Source: Planctomycetota bacterium (GTDB taxonomy: Bacteria; Planctomycetota; Phycisphaerae; WQYP01). From it: 30,315 nt of DNA. Under the pieces are notes generated by a model. It was not told the DNA's origin and searched no databases. It saw only the letters and a program-made list of their open reading frames with translations. Below, one piece after another: positions 26,217 through 30,315 of the stretch (the first letter of the stretch is position 1; the number at the start of each line of letters is the position of its first letter). The position numbers and the translations under genes were made by a program. The stretch is from assembly GCA_021852225.1 (NCBI GenBank), contig JAJZOA010000081.1, forward strand, positions 1-30,315, in the 5' to 3' direction.

Positions 26217-26846
26217 ATGAAAATCGACATACTGGTATTTAACGGTGCCGAAGACCTGGACTTTGTACCGCCGCAGGAAATTCTTGCCCGTGGCGGCCAG
26301 GCGGCTGGCGTTGCGGACCTTTCCATTCGCCTGGTCACGCCCACTCCCCAAACGCAAATAACCACAGCCCACGGCATGAAGATTGTTCCCGACGGAACCA
26401 TTGATGAAAACTGCGATGTGCTGGTTATTTCCGGCGGTGGCTGGGTAGCCAATGACGGCCAGGGCGTCCGGGCATTAATTCTGAACCGATCCTTGCTCGA
26501 AACACTGCAAAGAATGCACCGGCGCGGCAAGCTGCTGGTCGGAATCTGCACCGGCGCGATGGTGCTGGCGCACGCCGGAATTTTGGTCAATCGGCGCGCC
26601 ACCACCCATTATGCCGCTCAGGCCGCTTTGGCGGAATATGGCGCGATGCTTGTGCGTGCCCGCGTGGTGGATGATGGCGATGTAATCTCCTGCGGTGCGG
26701 TCACCGCCAGCCTGGACACAGCCTTCTGGATGGTTGAACGCTTCTGGGGCGATACAGTGGCGGATATGACCGCCCGCGTCATTGATTACCAGCCTTCTAC
26801 CGATGTAGCCAAACCACTTTCCGGCCAAAAGCCGGTCCACGCCTGA
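26217..26846 (+). CDS. DJ-1/PfpI family protein (isonitrile hydratase-like)
   Basis: 209 residues. The nucleophile elbow is GICTGAMVLAHAG (Cys111), with the acidic partner in NGAEDLDF (Glu12/Asp15) and RRATTHY downstream, the layout of the DJ-1/PfpI superfamily. RATTH and the pattern ISCGAVTASLD resemble isonitrile hydratases and AraC-linked relatives, but activity in this superfamily is hard to predict (glyoxalase, amidase, chaperone, hydratase). I chose ATG 26217, where GGAGG is 9 bases upstream and MKIDILVFNG opens the first strand. The longer frame from 26112 adds a Cys/His-rich tract that fits no family. It stands alone. Confidence 0.85.
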   Translation: MKIDILVFNGAEDLDFVPPQEILARGGQAAGVADLSIRLVTPTPQTQITTAHGMKIVPDGTIDENCDVLVISGGGWVANDGQGVRALILNRSLLETLQRMHRRGKLLVGICTGAMVLAHAGILVNRRATTHYAAQAALAEYGAMLVRARVVDDGDVISCGAVTASLDTAFWMVERFWGDTVADMTARVIDYQPSTDVAKPLSGQKPVHA

Positions 26847-26915
26847 CAGGCCCAATTTCCGGGACAACCACAGCCGGGCAAAGCGTGGCCACCCGCGAGT
26901 TGATTTGGCGGCGAT

Positions 26916-26934
26916 TTAAAAATAAGAAAAAAAA
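26916..26934 (-). terminator. T-run after tRNA-Leu
   Basis: On the minus strand the tRNA discriminator base is followed at once by TTTTTTTTCTTATTTTT (26934 downward). The tRNA acceptor/T arms could serve as the hairpin of a Rho-independent end. Confidence 0.5.
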
Positions 26935-27018
26935 TGCCGGAGGAGGGAATCGAACCCACACTCTCTTGCGAGAACTGGATTTTGAGTCCAGCGCGTCTGC
27001 CAGTTCCGCCACTCCGGC
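26935..27018 (-). tRNA. tRNA-Leu (CAA)
   Basis: 84 bases. Acceptor stem GCCGGAG / CTCCGGC with discriminator A; D arm TGGCGGAACTGGCAGACGC; anticodon stem CTGGA/TCCAG around the loop CTCAAAA, giving anticodon CAA (reads UUG). The long variable arm TTCTCGCAAGAGAG is typical of class II tRNAs, and the T arm is GTGGGTTCGATTCCC. CCA is not encoded. A perfect -10 box TATAAT lies on the minus strand at 27034-27029, placing the transcript start 4-5 bases before the tRNA. Confidence 0.97.
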
Positions 27019-27195
27019 TATGAATTGAATTATACTATCGCATTGGTTTTCGTGAAAGTGGCGACAGCCTGCTTTTTTCCATCGGACGCGAAACGCGAAA
27101 TGCCGGGGGAATTGGTAGAGTATGAACGGCTACATATAATTGGGCGACCTGCAGGCCAGCGGTCCGGACCTTCTGCGTTTTTTTACGAGTCAGCC

Positions 27196-27345
27196 ATGGC
27201 GAGATTGGCCACAGACTATTCCCCGCGTGCCGATGCCATTAAACACTATTTGAATCAGCGGACCTTAAGCCAGAATAAATGGATCCGCCGTGCCGCCAAA
27301 TGCGCGGCCGGAATAACGCTCCAAGATATTCGCATGGCCAGCTAA
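27196..27345 (+). CDS. Doubtful short ORF (49 residues)
   Basis: ATG at 27196 within a frame open from about 27025 (TTG). The product is basic and helical (DAIKHYLNQRTLSQNKWIRRAAKC). I recognise no family, and there is no convincing ribosome site. It may be a remnant or a chance ORF. Confidence 0.2.
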   Translation: MARLATDYSPRADAIKHYLNQRTLSQNKWIRRAAKCAAGITLQDIRMAS

Positions 27346-27644
27346 CCCACGGTAGGCGTTTTTCGCCCGCCAATCACATGCGCCACATGGCTGCCGACTT
27401 GTCGGCGGCACCTCCCCTATTAAACGAACCGCCCAATCGCCATTAAATGTTCAAGCTCATTTCCGATCGCCACCGGTAACCAAGCATGCCGCAGGTATCC
27501 GGTTCGTTCAAGGCAGGTAAAGCTGCGCCGGTTCGTTTAAGGTCGCAAGCGAACGGCTCGTCGCGTCCGTCCCCAAGGAAAAGAAGGCCACGCATCGCCT
27601 GCAAATTCTTCTAACTCCCAAGCCGGACAAGCAGCATCAGTTAG
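27346..27644. other. Intergenic region with short repeated motif
   Basis: No convincing gene. The motif CCGGTTCGTTYAAGG appears directly at 27499-27513 and 27528-27542 (one difference), and its core CGGTTCGTTTAA appears inverted at 27420-27431. A GCCGAC-TT-GTCGGC stem lies near 27393-27406. The nature of the repeats is unknown. Confidence 0.4.
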
Positions 27645-27687
27645 AAAAAAAAGGGCGGCCGGAGATTGTTACATCCCCAGCCGCCCT
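27645..27687 (-). terminator. Rho-independent terminator of the short PEP-CTERM gene
   Basis: On the minus strand AGGGCGGC (27687-27680) pairs with GCCGCCCT (27659-27652) and is followed by a run of eight T. It lies about 50 bases after the stop codon of the PEP-CTERM gene. Confidence 0.85.
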
Positions 27688-27702
27688 GGTTGCGCAAAGT
27701 CA

Positions 27703-27724
27703 GTACTGGCTCGCGAGCCAGTAC
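27703..27724. repeat. Perfect 22-bp palindrome after PEP-CTERM stop codon
   Basis: The half site GTACTGGCTCG is followed directly by its reverse complement, with no spacer. It sits between the stop codon (27738) and the terminator (27687). As RNA it would form a stable stem with a small loop. As DNA it is a perfect dyad. Confidence 0.7.
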
Positions 27725-27737
27725 AGTCAAGCCTCGC

Positions 27738-28658
27738 TTAAATTGCGTTTCTGGTATTGCGGCGACGGGCCAAAAGCAGCCCGATACAGCCAACGCCCAA
27801 TGTGGCAATCGCGGCTGGTTCCGGGACGGCCTCCGAAACGCTGAGATTTTCCGTACCGGCGATGCCGTTGTTGACCGCGCCGAAATTAATGTAGTTGGTG
27901 GTCAGGGCGTTTGTAAGCCCGCCACCAGCGGCTGTTGAATAGGTTGCTATGAGCGACGGCGTCGAAGTTGGCGTACTGCCGGCATACACCTGGATTTCAG
28001 TACCGCTACCGGTGAACCCGGATCCAGTTCCATTTTGGCCGGAGATCACCAGCGTGACTGGGTTCATGTCAGTGGTGTGGTCGCTCGTGCCGATGCCACC
28101 GTCCCAATTTGGCAAGGCGGTCCCACCAGTAATTACATTACCGCCTTGAAACGCCTGTATTCCGCCGTTGCTGCGGAACAGAATGCCAAAGTCGTTGGCG
28201 TTGCCCGCATTAATAAAGGAAGTCTGATCGGTGGAATCAAGCCCGACCACAATAGATCCCCAAATGGTGGTATCTGAATATGAGCCGACATTCACCGCTT
28301 CGTCAAAGCTTATGGTGATGGGCCCCGTTTCGCTGCCAACAAAATTGGCATTCGGCGAAGCACTTCCGGCGAAGGCGGTCAGCAGATAATTACCATTATT
28401 GATGCCGCCCGTGGTATTGCCCACTTGGGTATTGCCACTGCCTGACCAAGTGATGTTGCCACCGGTGCCGAGCGTCCCACCCTCGCGACCGGATAGATTG
28501 AAATTGAGGTTATTGGTGTTGGTGGTACCCGTGGCGTTGAAGTTGTCAGTAAACAGAACGGTCGCATTTGCCGCGCTCGCTCCAAGCCCAGCGGCAGCCA
28601 TGGCTGCCATAATCATTGCCGCTGCGGCTGGTCGCTTGCCCTGAAATAAAATGCCCAT
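27738..28658 (-). CDS. PEP-CTERM sorting domain protein
   Basis: 306 residues. Signal peptide MGILFQGKRPAAAAMIMAAMAAAGLGASAANA, then a beta-rich, Gly/Asn/Thr-rich domain starting TVLFTDNFNATGTTNTNNLNFNL. This opening is common in planctomycete and verrucomicrobial secreted proteins with a lectin-like beta-sandwich. The C-terminus is a classical PEP-CTERM signal: AVPEPAAIATLG, a hydrophobic helix, and RRRNTRN. It should be exported and handed to an exosortase. ATG at 28658 has AGGAG 7 bases upstream; the GTG one codon earlier is less well placed. It is monocistronic, with its own promoter and terminator. Confidence 0.9.
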   Translation of the reverse strand: MGILFQGKRPAAAAMIMAAMAAAGLGASAANATVLFTDNFNATGTTNTNNLNFNLSGREGGTLGTGGNITWSGSGNTQVGNTTGGINNGNYLLTAFAGSASPNANFVGSETGPITISFDEAVNVGSYSDTTIWGSIVVGLDSTDQTSFINAGNANDFGILFRSNGGIQAFQGGNVITGGTALPNWDGGIGTSDHTTDMNPVTLVISGQNGTGSGFTGSGTEIQVYAGSTPTSTPSLIATYSTAAGGGLTNALTTNYINFGAVNNGIAGTENLSVSEAVPEPAAIATLGVGCIGLLLARRRNTRNAI

Positions 28659-28771
28659 CACAAAACTCCTGTGTCCAACCGGCTACTTGTCAGGCAACAC
28701 ACCTGATACGTCCCCCGGCCCTCAGCACGATAGTGCCTGTATCAAAAGAAGACCTGCATTGTCTTGCCATC

Positions 28772-28800
28772 AGTATAGAACGGAAACGCGGCAATTGCAA
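28772..28800 (-). promoter_or_regulatory. Sigma70-like promoter of the short PEP-CTERM gene
   Basis: On the minus strand TTGCAA (28800-28795), a 17-base spacer and TATACT (28777-28772), 4 and 5 matches of 6. The transcript would start near 28765 and carry a leader of about 107 bases. Confidence 0.55.
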
Positions 28801-29001
28801 GAAAAAAGCTGAATAAATCTCCTTCGATTTTGCGACATCCGGCGAATGGCACAATGATGACGAATTTATAGATATTTAGTAGTGAATTATTCGCAATTTC
28901 CTTTATAGGACGCAATAATGTTTTTGAAACACGACACCGCACAAGGCTTCTTTTCCGTTAGCGATAATGTTTTGCCTCGGGCTTTTACCGTGCCAGCGAC
29001 T
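28801..29001. other. AT-rich intergenic spacer
   Basis: A relatively AT-rich stretch between the promoter of the PEP-CTERM gene and the left end of the IS remnant. I see no gene, repeat or terminator here. Confidence 0.5.
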
Positions 29002-29023
29002 CGGGGCAACCGCATTTAGAATC
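29002..29023 (+). repeat. Left inverted repeat of the IS remnant
   Basis: Matches the right end (29840-29861, reverse complement) in 19 of 22 bases; differences are at positions 2, 9 and 15. Confidence 0.8.
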
Positions 29024-29168
29024 CTGCTCCTCTAATAATTCGCGCTCGCGAATTTGCGCTTTTTAAAACGATGTGGTTAATAGGCGTTGTGCCAGAGTGC
29101 ATCTGGTGCCAGCGCGGCGGCGGCGCAAGGTATTTGTACAATCAGACCCTTGCATCAGGAGCTTTGTC

Positions 29169-29841
29169 ATGGAAGACCGAGCCTTCGGAGAACTATTGTC
29201 TTTAGCCGGAACCGTGACTGACTCGCTGCGTCACAAGCGGGTCCATATTCTATCGGAAGTTATTACCATGGCTGTCTGCTCCGTTCTTGGCGGCGCAGAG
29301 GGTTGGCTGGACGTGCAGGATTTCTGCAAAGATTATCAGAAAGATTTCCGCGATTTGCTCACACTTCCCGGCGGAATACCCTCGCATGATACCTTCGGTC
29401 GCATTTTCTCCCTTCTGACCCCCTCGGAGCTTGAACGGGTGATAATCGAATGGACCGCTACCCTTCATGAGCAAACCAATGTTAAATTGCTAAGCCTGGA
29501 CGGCAATATCCTGCGGCAAAGTTTTGCCCGGGGATGGGACCACCATCGACCGGCGTTATTACATCAGCAGCCTGCCGGGCACCGATGCTAAACTCATGGC
29601 CGAATGCGTGCGGGGCCACTGGGGGGTGGAAAATGGTCTGCACTGGATACTGGACGCGGTATTTCGGGAGGACGAATGCCGAATCCGCAAGGGGTATGGG
29701 GCGGAAAACTTCAGTCGGCTACGCAGGTTTGCCATGAACCAGCACAACAAGGAGAACAGCACCAAAGCCATGCGCCTCCGACGTAAACGCAAGCGTTGCG
29801 GCAGAAGCATCAGCTACCTGCTCCAAACCCTGCTCGCTTGA
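29169..29841 (+). pseudogene. ISAs1-family transposase, central part deleted and frameshifted
   Basis: The 5' part from ATG 29169 (AGGAG 7 bases upstream) encodes the N-terminal domain of the family (LRHKRVHILSEVITMAVCSVLGGAEGWLDVQDF, PSHDTFGRIFSLL). It runs up to LLSLDGNILRQSF, where the first catalytic Asp lies. From about 29525 the frame shifts to the C-terminal part (TTIDRRYYISSLPG, VRGHWGVENGLHWILDAVFRED, RIRKGYGAENFSRLRRFAMN). Complete members have about 370 residues; here only about 120 plus 100 remain. Some 150 codons, including the second catalytic Asp, are gone. The product cannot be an active transposase. Confidence 0.9.
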
Positions 29842-29861
29842 TTCTACATGCGATTGCCCTG
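29840..29861 (-). repeat. Right inverted repeat of the IS remnant
   Basis: Ends in CATGCGATTGCCCTG on the plus strand, the form usual for ISAs1-family right ends. It overlaps the last codon of the transposase remnant. Confidence 0.8.
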
Positions 29862-29989
29862 GTTTGTTCCCCAGTCCGACCGTGCAGTCAATTTCAGTAA
29901 AGACCATCTTGCGATATACTGCCGGCCGTCAGACTTATCTGCTGTGCGAAATTGTCGAAACGCCCTGCTCCGATTCACGAGGTTACACC

Positions 29990-30315
29990 ATGCGTCAATA
30001 TTCATTCGTCCGTATGCCAACAGCATGGCTTCTGGCCATCCCTCTGGCTTTGGCAATATACGGCTGCTCAGTGAATGCTTCGGATACCGGAGCGGGTGGG
30101 GCGGCAATTTCCTTAAAGCATCAGGCGGCATTACGTGCGTCACTTAAGGCGGCGGGAACCAATCGCGACAGCCTGGTTAAGGCGCTGGAAATGTTGCCCG
30201 CCGGCCAGCGGCCCGGCATGAAATACCTTTTGGAAAATATGCCCAGGGCGGATCTGCAAAAACTCACCGGGGCATTTCTGGCAAATAATGTTTCACAATC
30301 GTATGCCAGCGACGC
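29990..30315 (+). CDS. Lipoprotein, N-terminal part (right edge of window)
   Basis: The first 108 codons of a gene that continues beyond the window. The N-terminus MRQYSFVRMPTAWLLAIPLALAIYGC is a signal peptide with a probable lipobox (IYGC), so the protein is likely lipid-anchored. The following LKAAGTNRDSLVKALEMLPAGQRPGMKYLLENMPRADLQKLTGAFLANNV stretch resembles the helical region that precedes the transglutaminase-like domain in some planctomycete proteins. That domain itself would lie outside. GAGG stands 7-8 bases before ATG at 29990. A possible -10 box TATACT is at 29915-29920. Confidence 0.7.
   Translation, partial: MRQYSFVRMPTAWLLAIPLALAIYGCSVNASDTGAGGAAISLKHQAALRASLKAAGTNRDSLVKALEMLPAGQRPGMKYLLENMPRADLQKLTGAFLANNVSQSYASD

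Larger units (their letters stand above)
29002..29861 (+). mobile_element. ISAs1-family insertion sequence, internally deleted
   Basis: Bounded by inverted repeats of 22 bases with 19 matches: left 29002-29023 (CGGGGCAACCGCATTTAG...) and right 29861-29840 read on the minus strand (CAGGGCAATCGCATGTAG...). About 860 bp remain, against roughly 1.2-1.4 kb for complete members. The flanking bases (GCCAGCGACT before, GGTTTGTTCC after) show no target duplication. Inside are the two ends of a transposase gene joined out of frame, and a palindrome AATTCGCG-CT-CGCGAATT at 29037-29054. Confidence 0.85.

Noticed and set aside
26797..27012. ORF on the minus strand beginning MAELADALDSKSS
   Set aside because: This is the familiar false translation of a tRNA-Leu gene; the tRNA explains the sequence.
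27025..27195. Upstream TTG-started extension of the short plus-strand ORF next to the tRNA
   Set aside because: The extension has no ribosome site, begins inside the tRNA promoter region and its sequence fits no protein pattern.

Overview
The window looks like a chromosomal segment of a planctomycete-type bacterium, most plausibly of the Phycisphaerae. Two secreted proteins end in PEP-CTERM (exosortase) signals, there is a pseudopilin-like protein with an H-X9-DG-like motif, and small operons have short intergenic gaps. GC content is moderately high, and Shine-Dalgarno sequences (GGAG/AGGAG) precede most starts. The lineage call is inference from gene content only.

Layout. 2-3853 (+) is the 3' part of a very large Gly/Asn/Ala-rich PEP-CTERM protein built from six degenerate repeats of about 150-165 residues. 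8785-3861 (-) holds an ArnT/PMT-like membrane glycosyltransferase, a secreted protein of unknown function and a pseudopilin-like protein. 10097-8886 (-) is a KamA-family radical SAM aminomutase. Divergent from it, 10191-11611 (+) is a DAHP synthase gene (aroF, first step of the shikimate pathway) with a long leader. 16174-11808 (-) encodes a large secreted protein and a sodium:solute symporter, divergent from a cytoplasmic six-hairpin-glycosidase-like protein (16474-18528, +). Together these look like a small carbohydrate-processing locus. 18618-22956 (+) holds uvrA, NAD(P)H-hydrate epimerase and a metallo-beta-lactamase-fold protein that has lost several metal ligands. 25970-23076 (-) is a kinase-like protein, a FabF-like ketosynthase and a six-helix membrane protein in one apparent operon. 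Then come a DJ-1/PfpI protein (+), tRNA-Leu(CAA) (-), a second, shorter PEP-CTERM protein (-) with a clear promoter and terminator, an internally deleted ISAs1-family insertion sequence with both inverted repeats, and the start of a lipoprotein gene running off the right edge.

The most interesting signal is in the aroF leader (10191-10390). It contains a sigma70-like promoter and a 31-codon ORF in which 8 residues are Phe, Tyr or Trp. A Rho-independent terminator follows. A 14-nt segment spanning the end and stop codon of the ORF can pair at 13 of 14 positions with the 5' arm of that terminator and so act as an antiterminator. This is the full architecture of a ribosome-mediated attenuator that would sense all three aromatic amino acids upstream of the committed step of their synthesis. 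It is not in the ORF list because the peptide is very short.
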